From the NCBI RefSeq assembly GCF_000310145.2, contig NZ_AMXA01000006.1, positions 1 through 64,000 on the forward strand: a DNA stretch of 64,000 nucleotides, written 5' to 3'. Source of the DNA: Thauera sp. 28. GTDB taxonomy: Bacteria > Pseudomonadota > Gammaproteobacteria > Burkholderiales > Rhodocyclaceae. The notes below the pieces were generated by a model. That model was not told the origin of the DNA. It searched no databases and saw nothing but the letters and a program-made list of their open reading frames with translations. This document shows, one piece after another, positions 26,160-33,644 of this stretch; position 1 is the first letter of the stretch; every line of letters begins with the position of its first letter. A program made the position numbers and the translations under genes.

Positions 26160-26629
26160 GTCGGATTGCGAATTCTGCACAGCCGTCCGTGCAGATTTCG
26201 ACCTTGCGCGCTCTAGCGCCGGGCAGCCGCCGTGGAACAGCGCTCGCCGCCGCCTGAGCTCAGGCTCGCTCCGGAGCGAGCCGGGTGAGGGCCGCACGGA
26301 CGAAACCCTGCGCATCGGGTGTGTAGTCCCAACGCTCGATGACGCAGTCCCGGTGCTCCTCATCCTCGCCCGGCGAGCCAATCCTGGGGGCTGCGTCTGC
26401 GCGACGGACTGATGTTGCTGGGCGGCTACCTGGCCACGCTGGCGGCGGTCGCCTCGGTGATACTGCTTTGGTGGGGCGGGGCTTCCGCGGTAACCGGGAT
26501 GCTGTCCTGGATCGGCCTCACTTCAGGGCAGTAAGCGCACACCTGCTTGCACAAAGCCACGGAAATACTCCGTGCTCGCCAGCGATAATCCGGCCTTCGC
26601 CCAACCGCAACCTCCCAGGAAGCCCCGTC
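26160..26629. other. 470-base intergenic region without a confident gene
   Basis: No convincing gene. Two short palindromes occur near 26258-26285 (GCCTGAGCTCAGGC and CTCGCTCCGGAGCGAG), which could be part of a terminator-like fold after the glycohydrolase gene. A 40-codon frame at 26412-26534 (+) encodes a hydrophobic helix (GGYLATLAAVASVILLWWGG). On the minus strand an open segment around 26280-26400 reads like a protein end (CVIERWDYTPDAQGF). Either could be debris of lost genes. Confidence 0.5.
26412..26534 (+). CDS. Possible 40-residue membrane peptide or gene remnant
   Basis: A short frame (MLLGGYLATLAAVASV...LTSGQ) with one strongly hydrophobic helix and no clear ribosome site. The in-frame residues just upstream (SWGLRLRDGL) look like the approach to a C-terminal helix of a larger membrane protein, so decay of a transporter gene is as likely as a real small protein. 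Confidence 0.25.
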   Translation: MLLGGYLATLAAVASVILLWWGGASAVTGMLSWIGLTSGQ

Positions 26630-27151
26630 ATGACGTCCCTCCGGTTCGCCCTGCTTGCCCTCGCGCTCGCCAGCCTCCCGCTCTCCTCCCACGCCGTGGA
26701 CAACATCCGCCCCGGGCTGTGGGAGTTCCGCTCCACCCACCTGAGTGTGGGCGGCCTGCCGGACATGTCAGCGCACATGGCGCAGTTGCAGCAGCAGCTC
26801 AAGAACCTGCCTGCCGACACCCGCCGCATCGTCGAGCAGCAGATGGCGCAGCGGGGTGTCAGCCTGGGCGCGGACGGTACGGCGCGCACCTGCATCACGC
26901 CTGAGCAGGCTCGCCAGGACAACGTTTTCTCCGGCAAGGTGGAGGGCAATTGCGTGCTCAGCGACGTGACCAGGCAGGGCAACACGGTGACGGGCACGCT
27001 GAGCTGCACCGGACCGAGCGCAACCGGCAACTTCCGCGCACGCGTTCACTCCGCGGAGCACTTCACCACGCGCGTGAGCATGCGCTCGACGCGCGGCGAT
27101 CTCGACGTCGAGACCGAGGGGCGGTGGCTGGCCGCGCAGTGCGCGCGCTGA
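26630..27151 (+). CDS. DUF3617-family exported protein
   Basis: A 173-residue protein with a signal peptide (SLRFALLALALASLPLSSHA) and the DUF3617 opening VDNIRPGLWEFRS. Two conserved cysteines follow, in ARTCITPEQA and EGNCVLSDV, with a third pair (SCTG, AAQC) nearby; these probably form disulfides in the periplasm. CAGGA 10 bases before the ATG fixes the start. The function of the family is unknown; members are periplasmic and widespread in proteobacteria. Confidence 0.78.
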   Translation: MTSLRFALLALALASLPLSSHAVDNIRPGLWEFRSTHLSVGGLPDMSAHMAQLQQQLKNLPADTRRIVEQQMAQRGVSLGADGTARTCITPEQARQDNVFSGKVEGNCVLSDVTRQGNTVTGTLSCTGPSATGNFRARVHSAEHFTTRVSMRSTRGDLDVETEGRWLAAQCAR

Positions 27152-27340
27152 GCCAGCGGCGGGTGTGAGCCTGGTCACGACCGGGTAGCGGCAGTGCGCC
27201 GTAGGCGGAGTGATTGCGCCGCGCCGTGACGGGCGTCACTGCTGCACGCAAGGGACTGCGGGAAAGTGCATCAAGCCCGCCCGAGGCGGGCCGTTACGGG
27301 TCTTGAAGGCCCAATCCCCAGGCCCCTGACAGAGGTCATC

Positions 27341-27610
27341 ATGAGCACTCAGCCCCTCTCCGTAATCGAGGGCAAACGCAGCGGCAACTGCCCTCACCCC
27401 TGGCATGGCAGCGTCGAGCACGCCGTCAACCGTGCGATCCGCGCTGGCTACCGTGTCGGCCGGCGTGTGCGCATCGGCCACATCGCCGGCTGCGTAGTCG
27501 GCTATAACATCGGCCACTTCGGCCGCTTCAGCGGCGCGAGCTACCCCTTGCTGGTGCGTACCGAATTCGGCGTCACCAAGTGCAGCCTCGCCGAGGTGGC
27601 GGCGGCCTGA
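27341..27610 (+). CDS. Hypothetical 89-residue protein
   Basis: A small basic protein I do not recognise. It has no signal or membrane segment. The centre is glycine/arginine-rich with regular hydrophobics (IRAGYRVGRRVRIGHIAGCVVGYNIGHFG), suggesting a small beta-rich domain, and there are three cysteines. AGAGG precedes the ATG. The 190 bases upstream contain a GC hairpin (GCCCGCC-CGA-GGCGGGC near 27270-27287), which could be the end of the DUF3617 transcript or part of this gene's leader. Confidence 0.55.
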   Translation: MSTQPLSVIEGKRSGNCPHPWHGSVEHAVNRAIRAGYRVGRRVRIGHIAGCVVGYNIGHFGRFSGASYPLLVRTEFGVTKCSLAEVAAA

Positions 27611-27654
27611 AGCGCGGCAGCCCGTGTGCCGCGCGCGCGGCGCGCGCGGCGCGC

Positions 27655-28125
27655 TCAGCGCACGGGAATGGCGACGGCCTGCGGGACAGGCACCGCGGTG
27701 ACGTTGTTCTGCGGGCTGCCGTCGATCAGCTTGTCGCTGTAAACGAGATAGACCAGCGTGTTGCGTGCGCTGTCGACCATGCGCACGATGCGGATCTTCT
27801 TGAACAGGATCGACGCGCTCTGCGAGAACACCTCCTCCTGCCTGCGCAGCGGCTCGGCGAACGAGATCTCGCCCACTTGCCGGCAGGCCACCGAGGCGTC
27901 GGCAGTGTCTTCCGCCAGGCCCAGCGTGCCCTTCACGCCGCCCGTGCGGGCGCGCGATACGTAGCAGGACACGCCTTTCACCTTCGGATCATCGAACACC
28001 TCGACGACGACCTGGTGGTTCCGACCGATGAGCTTGAAGGCGGTGTCGACGCTACCGACGGTTTCGGCCTGCGCCAGCGGCGCCAGCAGGACGGCTCCGA
28101 GGGCAAGCAGGGAAATGATCTTCAC
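27655..28125 (-). CDS. creA: CreA-family exported protein
   Basis: A 156-residue protein with a signal peptide (IISLLALGAVLLAPLAQA) and the CreA family body: GSVDTAFKLIGRNHQVVVEVFDDPKVKGVSCYVSRA, ACRQVGEI and IRIVRMVDSARNTLVYLVYSDK. CreA is conserved in proteobacteria but of unknown function. I chose the GTG (VKIISLL) because the signal peptide starts there; a longer ATG form would hide the signal behind 23 residues. Convergent with the preceding hypothetical gene across a GC-alternating stretch. Confidence 0.85.
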   Translation of the reverse strand: MKIISLLALGAVLLAPLAQAETVGSVDTAFKLIGRNHQVVVEVFDDPKVKGVSCYVSRARTGGVKGTLGLAEDTADASVACRQVGEISFAEPLRRQEEVFSQSASILFKKIRIVRMVDSARNTLVYLVYSDKLIDGSPQNNVTAVPVPQAVAIPVR

Positions 28126-28284
28126 GAGTCTGGACTCCGGTTTTGGCGCGGGCCGCCAGTATGGCACCGGCTGCGAGGATTTACCCTGGATCAAGGCAGC
28201 GCGGTAGCGTTGAGCGTATCAGTTGGTGATCCTGCCTGGGGCGTGTTGCCCTGGCGCCGCCTCACCCTGCTCCGAGCCCCTGCC

Positions 28285-28890
28285 GTGCCTGCCGCCCTCG
28301 CTTTCCCCGATCGTTCTGACCACACCGCACCAGTTGCCGACCGCATCCCCGGCAGCAAGGCCATGTGGGTGGGCATCTTCTGCGAGCTGACCGAGTTCGC
28401 GCTGCTGTTCGCGGTGTATTTCATCGCCCGCGCACACAACCCGGACGCATTCGAGGCCGGGCCGGGACGCTTGTCGCTTGCTGCAGGCACCGGGTACACG
28501 CTGATGCTGCTCACCAGTGGCTGGTGCGTGGCGCGCGCGCTGCATGCGATGCGCGCCGGGCGCAAGCCGGCCTGCCTGCGCTGGTTGCTGGCCGGTTTCG
28601 TGTTCGGGCTGGGCTACCCCTTGATCAAGATCCTCGAACTGCGCTGGAACTTCAGCCACGGGCTGGACAGCGACGCCGGGGTGTTCGTGGTGACCTACTA
28701 CTACCTCACCTTCACCCACCTGGTACATGTGTTCTGGGGACTGCTGGGCATGCTGTGGGTGATGGCACGCACCGCCGGGGGCGCCTACACGGTGGCCGAG
28801 CATGGTGGCCTGGAAGCCTTTGCCTGCTACTGGCACGCGACGGACATCCTGTGGCTGATGATCTTCCCGCTGTTCTATGTGCTGCGATGA
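28285..28890 (+). CDS. norE: Cytochrome c oxidase subunit III-like protein (NorE-type)
   Basis: A 201-residue membrane protein of the heme-copper oxidase subunit III family, short form, as in NorE accessory proteins of nitric oxide reductase. It has five hydrophobic segments and subunit III-like motifs: GSKAMWVGIFCELTEFALLFAVYF, YYLTFTHLVHVFWG and CYWHATDILWLMIFPLFYVLR. Start assigned to a GTG (VPAALAFPDRSD), since no ATG occurs before MWVGIF; this is uncertain. NorF-like protein follows after 28 bases. norCB are not in the window, so the role in denitrification is from family knowledge. Confidence 0.8.
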   Translation: MPAALAFPDRSDHTAPVADRIPGSKAMWVGIFCELTEFALLFAVYFIARAHNPDAFEAGPGRLSLAAGTGYTLMLLTSGWCVARALHAMRAGRKPACLRWLLAGFVFGLGYPLIKILELRWNFSHGLDSDAGVFVVTYYYLTFTHLVHVFWGLLGMLWVMARTAGGAYTVAEHGGLEAFACYWHATDILWLMIFPLFYVLR

Positions 28891-28918
28891 GCCCAATGCC
28901 GACCAAGGGACCGAGACA

Positions 28919-29212
28919 ATGAGCGAAACACGCAAGGTCGACCTGGCGTGGCTGCTGCTGGTGCTGCTGAGCGTGGCAGGGGCCGGCCTGGGCGGACGGG
29001 CAGATGCCGGCTTGGGCGTTGCCGTGATGGTCGCCGTAGTCATGGCGGTCAAGCTGCGGCTGGTGTGCGACCACTTTCTGGAGCTGCGCAGCGCGCACCA
29101 GCGCATCAGGCTGGCAGTGTACGCATTCGCCTACGGGATGCCCCTGCTGGTGGTACTGACCAGCGCGTTTGGCGACACCCTCGCCCGCCTAACCGGCGCG
29201 CTCATACCCTGA
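28919..29212 (+). CDS. norF: NorF-like small membrane protein
   Basis: A 97-residue membrane protein with three hydrophobic segments (WLLLVLLSVAGAGLGG, GVAVMVAVVMAVKLRLV, AFAYGMPLLVVLTSAFG) matching the subunit IV-like/NorF family. It lies directly behind the norE-like gene and probably acts with it in assembly or activity of a nitric oxide or related reductase. The ATG is preceded by GGGACCGAGA. Confidence 0.75.
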   Translation: MSETRKVDLAWLLLVLLSVAGAGLGGRADAGLGVAVMVAVVMAVKLRLVCDHFLELRSAHQRIRLAVYAFAYGMPLLVVLTSAFGDTLARLTGALIP

Positions 29213-29218
29213 CGCCCT

Positions 29219-29431
29219 CTACCAGTGCGGCGGCACCTCGTCCTCGGGGCGCAGCGGGTTGCCGGGCTGGATGGTCTTGACCTGCTGGGCAAGCTGGCGC
29301 AGCTGCTCGCGCTGCAGTTCCAGCGCCTGCTGCTGCCGCCATACCGTGCGGTTGAGTTCGTCGAGCAGATCCTCGGCAGCCATCAGCTTGGTCTCGAGCT
29401 TCTCGAGGCGGTGTTCGAGGTGTTGTTCCAT
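29219..29431 (-). CDS. slyX: SlyX-family protein
   Basis: A 70-residue coiled-coil protein of the SlyX family. Heptad-rich helix LEHRLEKLETKLMAAEDLLDELNRTVWRQQQALELQ and the characteristic C-terminal PPHW (DEVPPHW). Function unknown. The ATG is the only start compatible with family length. Its stop lies seven bases from the norF stop (convergent). Confidence 0.85.
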   Translation of the reverse strand: MEQHLEHRLEKLETKLMAAEDLLDELNRTVWRQQQALELQREQLRQLAQQVKTIQPGNPLRPEDEVPPHW

Positions 29432-29461
29432 GAGGCGCGGCGGTTCCTGGGAGGGGGTTGC

Positions 29462-29510
29462 AGACAAGAGGACTGCAGACGAGAGGGCCACAGACGAGAG
29501 GGCCGCAGAT
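29462..29510. repeat. Short tandem repeat between slyX and queG
   Basis: Three imperfect 15-base units, read on the minus strand as CTG(C/T)(G/A)(G/T)(C/T)CCTCT(C/T)GT, between the queG stop and the slyX start. No known function; may be replication slippage. Confidence 0.5.
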
Positions 29511-29511
29511 T

Positions 29512-30615
29512 CTAGCCGCTCGCCGCCCCGCCATGGCGATCCAGTGCCCAGGCCACATGCTCGCGCACGATGGCGCTGTCGTCCTGCGCGCGTGCCTGCA
29601 GGGCAGCGAGGACAGCGGCGGTGGTCGGCGCATTGCCCAAGGCCACGGCAATGTTGCGCAACCAACGCTCGTGGCCGATACGGTAGATCGGACTGCCCGC
29701 CGTGCGCTCGGCAAAGTCGGCCGCCGACCAGGCGAAGAGCTCGACCAGCGTGGCGCTGTCGAGGCGATGCCGGGGCACAAAGTCGGGCTCGCAGCTGAGT
29801 TGGGCGAAGCGGTTCCAGGGGCAGGCGAGCTGGCAGTCGTCACAGCCGTAGATGCGGTTGCCGAGTTGCGGGCGCAGCGCTTCCGGTATGGCGCCCTGCA
29901 ACTCGATGGTCAGGTAGGAGATGCAGCGCCGCGCATCGACACGATAGGGCGCGACGATGGCGCCGGTGGGACAGGCGTCGATGCAGGCCGTGCAGCGGCC
30001 GCAGTGCGGCTCGAGCCGTTCGTCGACCGGCAGCGGCAGGTCGGTGAAGATCTCGCCGAGGAAGAACCACGAACCCGCCGAGCGATCGAGCAGCAGGGTA
30101 TGTTTGCCGCGCCATCCGAGTCCGTTGCGGCTGGCGTGCTCCACCTCCAGCACCGGGGCGGAATCGGTGAATACGCGGTACTGGTGCGGCACGGCAGCGG
30201 CAATGCGCTCGGCGAGCTTTTGCAGGCGCGCGCGCAACACCTTGTGGTAATCGCGCCCCAATGCGTAACGCGACACATAGGCGCGTTGCGGGTCGGCAAG
30301 CGCCGCGCCGGCGTCGGCAGCCGCGGGCCAGTAGTCCATGCGCGCACTGATCACGCGCACCGTACCGGGCACCAGCTCGGCTGCGCGCGCGCGCTTGAGG
30401 CCGTGTCGCGCCATATAATCCATGTCGCCGTGGAAGCCGGCCTCCACCCAGGCCATCAGCCCCGGCTCGGCATCCGTGAGGTCGATTCCGCCCACGCCGA
30501 TCGCATTGAAGCCGAACTCCCGCCCCCACTGTCTGATCTGCGCAACAAATTCAAGCCCGTCGCTCGGGCCCCAACCCGACACCGCGGCAGGCTGCGCGCC
30601 CGCCGCAGACGACAT
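29512..30615 (-). CDS. queG: Epoxyqueuosine reductase QueG
   Basis: A 367-residue cobalamin-dependent enzyme that makes queuosine in tRNA. It has an N-terminal B12-binding reductase domain (FGFNAIGVGGIDLTDAEPGLMAWVEAGFHGDMDYMARHG). Two [4Fe-4S] cluster motifs follow, CGRCTACIDACPTGAI and CDDCQLACPWNRF, and C-terminal HEAT-like helices. Length is near E. coli QueG (379). The start at 30615 (MSSAAGAQPA) has GGGGGACC upstream; ATG at 30660 is possible. Divergent from tsaE. Confidence 0.92.
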   Translation of the reverse strand: MSSAAGAQPAAVSGWGPSDGLEFVAQIRQWGREFGFNAIGVGGIDLTDAEPGLMAWVEAGFHGDMDYMARHGLKRARAAELVPGTVRVISARMDYWPAAADAGAALADPQRAYVSRYALGRDYHKVLRARLQKLAERIAAAVPHQYRVFTDSAPVLEVEHASRNGLGWRGKHTLLLDRSAGSWFFLGEIFTDLPLPVDERLEPHCGRCTACIDACPTGAIVAPYRVDARRCISYLTIELQGAIPEALRPQLGNRIYGCDDCQLACPWNRFAQLSCEPDFVPRHRLDSATLVELFAWSAADFAERTAGSPIYRIGHERWLRNIAVALGNAPTTAAVLAALQARAQDDSAIVREHVAWALDRHGGAASG

Positions 30616-30675
30616 GTCCGGTCCCCCCGCCACACTGTCCCTGCCCTGACCTGACGCCATCACCACGAGGTTCCC

Positions 30676-31206
30676 ATGATCGAGTTGAATCAAGCTGCCG
30701 ATGATAGCGGCGCCCGCCTGGACGCGCACTTGCCGGCGGAAGCCGACACCGAAGCACTTGGCGCGGCACTGGCGGCGGCACTCGCGCCCGGCCTGCGGAT
30801 CTGGCTGCAGGGCAACCTCGGCATGGGCAAAACCACCCTCACCCGTGGCGTGCTGCGCGCCCTCGGCCACGAGGGTAAGGTGAAGAGCCCCACATACACC
30901 TTGATTGAACCTTACGTAGTTTCTAGATTAGACTTATATCACTTTGATTTTTATCGCTTCAATTCGCCCGAAGAATATCTGGACGCGGGGCTGGACGAGT
31001 ACTTCGAAGGACGGGGTGTGTGCATCGTGGAGTGGCCCGACAAGGCGGCCCCCTACATCCCCTCCCCCGACCTCGAAATCCAGCTTCGAACCGAAGCCGA
31101 CGGGCGCTTTGCGGAGATCAGCGGACACACGGATGCGGGGCGGAAATGCGTGATCGAACTGGGGAAGACATTGCAGGGTGCAGGCCCGGCGCCCGGGACG
31201 AATTGA
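30676..31206 (+). CDS. tsaE: tRNA threonylcarbamoyladenosine biosynthesis ATPase TsaE
   Basis: A 176-residue P-loop ATPase that works with TsaB-TsaD to make t6A37 in tRNAs. Walker A GNLGMGKTT at residues 46-54; the downstream family motifs are SPTYTLIEPY, LYHFDFYRF and VCIVEWPDK. Residues about 76-101 are encoded by an unusually AT-rich stretch (30% GC in 30901-30960), with TTA and AGA codons otherwise rare here. The C-terminal 20 residues extend beyond the usual end. Its stop overlaps the likely TTG start of amiC. Confidence 0.9.
   Translation: MIELNQAADDSGARLDAHLPAEADTEALGAALAAALAPGLRIWLQGNLGMGKTTLTRGVLRALGHEGKVKSPTYTLIEPYVVSRLDLYHFDFYRFNSPEEYLDAGLDEYFEGRGVCIVEWPDKAAPYIPSPDLEIQLRTEADGRFAEISGHTDAGRKCVIELGKTLQGAGPAPGTN
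30901..30929 (+). promoter_or_regulatory. Promoter-like element inside tsaE
   Basis: TTGATT and TAGATT separated by 17 bases, inside the AT-rich island of tsaE, pointing at amiC about 275-300 bases downstream. Spacing is ideal for a sigma-70 promoter. It is a prediction from sequence only. Confidence 0.4.
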
Positions 31207-32543
31207 TCGGGCAGGTCGGTGCTGGCCGCGAGGTCGCTACGGTCACGGCCGGCGTACGCGGCCTGAATCGGCGCCAACTGCTCAAGTTCGCTGGCGCATC
31301 GCTCGCGCTCATGGTCAGTCCGGTGGGCCACGCCGCACCGGCCAGCCTCGTCGCGGTGCGCGTGTGGCCTTCGCCCGATTACACGCGGATCACCCTCGAA
31401 GGTGCGTCGGCGCTGCGCTTCAGCCACATGCTGGTGCAGGACCCCGACCGTCTGGTGGTCGACCTCGAAGGCGTGCGCCTCGATAGCGTGCTGCAGTCCC
31501 TGCCGTCGAAGGTGCTCGACAGCGACCCCTACATCCGCCAGATTCGTGCAGGCCAGAACAGGCCAGGCGTGGTGCGCGTGGTTGTCGAGCTGAAGGCGCC
31601 AATCAATCCGCAGGTGTTCACCCTGGCTCCGGTCGGCAACTACGGCCACCGACTGGTGCTCGACCTCCACCCCACCGAAGAACACGACCCGCTCATGGCG
31701 CTGATCCTCAAGGACTCGCCGATGGACGCTGCGATGGGCGAGGACGGCAAGGATGCAACGCCGGTGGCGCGCGCGCAGGGCCGCGAGCCGGCGCGCCGCG
31801 AACCCGCCAAGCAGCCCGCTGCCAACCGCCTGTACACGGTGGTGCTCGACCCCGGCCATGGCGGCGAGGACCCGGGCGCGATCGGGCGCGGCGGCAGCTA
31901 CGAGAAGAACGTGACGCTGTCGATCGCGCGCCGCCTCAAGCGAAAGATCGACGCCGAGCCCGGCATGCGTGCAGTGCTGACGCGCGACGGCGACTACTTC
32001 GTACCGCTGCATCAACGCGTCGCACGCGCTCGCCGGGTGCGCGCCGACCTGTTCGTGTCGATCCATGCTGACGCCTTCGTGCGCCCCGAAGCCAATGGCA
32101 GCTCGGTCTATGTGCTGTCCGAGCGCGGCGCGTCGAGCTCGGCCGCACGCTGGCTGGCGCAGAAGGAAAACGACGCCGACCTCGTCGGCGGCGTCAACCT
32201 TGCACGCCAGGACGGCCACATTGCCCGCACCCTGCTCGACCTGTCGCAGACGGCAACGATCAACGACAGCTTCAAGCTCGGGCGGGCGATGCTTGGTGAG
32301 CTCGGTACGGTGAACCGGCTGCACAAGCCCGAAGTAGAGCAGGCCGGCTTTGCCGTGCTGCGCGCGCCCGACATTCCGTCCGTTCTGGTCGAAACCGCCT
32401 TCATCAGCAACCCGCAGGAAGAGCGCCGGCTCAACGACGAGGCCTACCAGGAAAAGATGGCCAACGCGCTGATGCGCGGCATAAAGCGCTACTTCCAGGA
32501 GCATGCGCCCAGCACACCGACGCGCGTCGCCCGCCTCGACTGA
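31203..32543 (+). CDS. amiC: N-acetylmuramoyl-L-alanine amidase AmiC
   Basis: A 446-residue periplasmic amidase that cleaves septal peptidoglycan at division. Twin-arginine signal (LNRRQLLKFAGASLALM...GHA), an AMIN domain (about residues 45-150), a linker, then the Amidase_3 catalytic domain. Zinc ligands are visible in VVLDPGHGGEDPGA (His), EKNVTL (Glu) and FVSIHADAF (His); the catalytic glutamate is in VLVETAFISN. TTG start overlaps the tsaE stop (TTGA); an ATG at 31146 inside tsaE is the alternative. Tat export matches E. coli AmiC. Confidence 0.9.
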   Translation: MIGQVGAGREVATVTAGVRGLNRRQLLKFAGASLALMVSPVGHAAPASLVAVRVWPSPDYTRITLEGASALRFSHMLVQDPDRLVVDLEGVRLDSVLQSLPSKVLDSDPYIRQIRAGQNRPGVVRVVVELKAPINPQVFTLAPVGNYGHRLVLDLHPTEEHDPLMALILKDSPMDAAMGEDGKDATPVARAQGREPARREPAKQPAANRLYTVVLDPGHGGEDPGAIGRGGSYEKNVTLSIARRLKRKIDAEPGMRAVLTRDGDYFVPLHQRVARARRVRADLFVSIHADAFVRPEANGSSVYVLSERGASSSAARWLAQKENDADLVGGVNLARQDGHIARTLLDLSQTATINDSFKLGRAMLGELGTVNRLHKPEVEQAGFAVLRAPDIPSVLVETAFISNPQEERRLNDEAYQEKMANALMRGIKRYFQEHAPSTPTRVARLD

Positions 32544-32597
32544 GTCGTCGGTAACGCGGCGCCAGCGCTCGACCGTCCGCTCCGCGCCTTGGCCTCG

Positions 32598-32620
32598 AAG
32601 CCCGCAGACGCGGGCTTTGT
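32598..32620 (+). terminator. Hairpin terminator after amiC
   Basis: An 8-bp perfect stem AAGCCCGC/GCGGGCTT with an AGAC loop and a short T-rich tail (TTGT). It ends just before the -10 of ribF, so termination and initiation sites abut. Confidence 0.65.
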
Positions 32621-32623
32621 CGC

Positions 32624-32629
32624 TATAAT
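32624..32629 (+). promoter_or_regulatory. -10 box of the ribF operon
   Basis: A consensus TATAAT 21 bases before the ribF ATG; no good -35 is visible at 17 bases. Because it overlaps the TTG at 32629, the longer ribF frame cannot be the main start. Confidence 0.5.
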
Positions 32630-32649
32630 TGCGGCTTTTTCAGGCGCTT

Positions 32650-33591
32650 ATGCAGGTTCATCGCGGGATTCCCGAGCATGCCGATACGCCTGCGGTGCTC
32701 ACCATCGGCAACTTCGATGGCGTGCATCGCGGTCACCAGGCGCTGCTCTCGCTGCTGACCGGAAAGGCTCGTGCACTCGGCCTGCCGGCGGTGGTGCTCA
32801 CCTTCGAGCCGCATCCGCGAGAGTACTTCAGCCCTGCCGACGCGCCAGCACGACTGGCCTCGCTGCGCGAAAAACTGCTGCTGCTGCAGTCCGCAGGCGT
32901 CGATCGCACCTACATCTGCCGCTTCGACGCACGCTTGGCCTCACAGTCGGCGCAGAGCTTCATTGACGACACGCTGGTGCGCGGACTGGGCGTGCGCCAT
33001 CTGTTCATTGGCGACGATTTCCGCTTCGGCGCACGCCGCCAGGGCAGCTTCGCGATGCTTCAGGAGGCGGGCGTGACCCATGGCTTCGGGGTCGAGTCAA
33101 TGCCGACCCTGTGCGTGGACGCCGAGCGGGTATCGAGTTCGGCCGTGCGCAATGCGCTCCTCGAAGACGACCTCGGCCACGCTGCACGCCTGCTCGGCCG
33201 CCCCTACAGCATTGCCGGCCGTGTCAGCCACGGCGACAAGCTGGGCCGCCAGCTGGGTTTCCCGACCGCAAACATCCAGATGAAGCACCGCCGGCCCGCA
33301 CTTACCGGTGTCTATGTCGTCAGTGTCGAGGGCCTGGCCGAAGAGCGCATCCTCGGCGTCGCCAATATTGGCGTACGGCCTACCGCAACGGCGCGCGGCC
33401 GCGCCCGGCTCGAGGTGCATCTCTTCGAGTGGTCGCAGAACTGCTACGGTGCGCACATTCGCGTACATTTCCTGCACAAGCTGCGCAGCGAACAGAAGTT
33501 CGACTCGCTCGACGCCCTGCGGACCCAGATCGCCCTCGACTCCGAGGCGGCACGCCAGTGGTTTGCCGACCGCCCCGCGGTGCGCGACTGA
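32650..33591 (+). CDS. ribF: Bifunctional riboflavin kinase/FAD synthetase RibF
   Basis: A 313-residue enzyme converting riboflavin to FMN and FAD. The N-terminal adenylyltransferase domain has [17 protein letters not shown] and [13 protein letters not shown], with SSSAVR downstream. The C-terminal riboflavin-kinase domain has [15 protein letters not shown] and [10 protein letters not shown]. The ATG (MQVHRGIPE) matches family starts. It leads the conserved ribF-ileS-lspA-fkpB-ispH cluster, 53 bases before ileS. Confidence 0.95.
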   Translation: MQVHRGIPEHADTPAVLTIGNFDGVHRGHQALLSLLTGKARALGLPAVVLTFEPHPREYFSPADAPARLASLREKLLLLQSAGVDRTYICRFDARLASQSAQSFIDDTLVRGLGVRHLFIGDDFRFGARRQGSFAMLQEAGVTHGFGVESMPTLCVDAERVSSSAVRNALLEDDLGHAARLLGRPYSIAGRVSHGDKLGRQLGFPTANIQMKHRRPALTGVYVVSVEGLAEERILGVANIGVRPTATARGRARLEVHLFEWSQNCYGAHIRVHFLHKLRSEQKFDSLDALRTQIALDSEAARQWFADRPAVRD

Positions 33592-33644
33592 CGGCGCCCA
33601 GGCTGCGCACCCCCAACAGAACCCACAAGAGTCAAGTTCCAGCC

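Noticed and set aside
27611-27654. Alternating GCGC tract between convergent genes as Z-DNA or terminator
   Set aside because: Partial CCCGTG/CACGGG pairing exists but with mismatches and no T tract; too weak to call.
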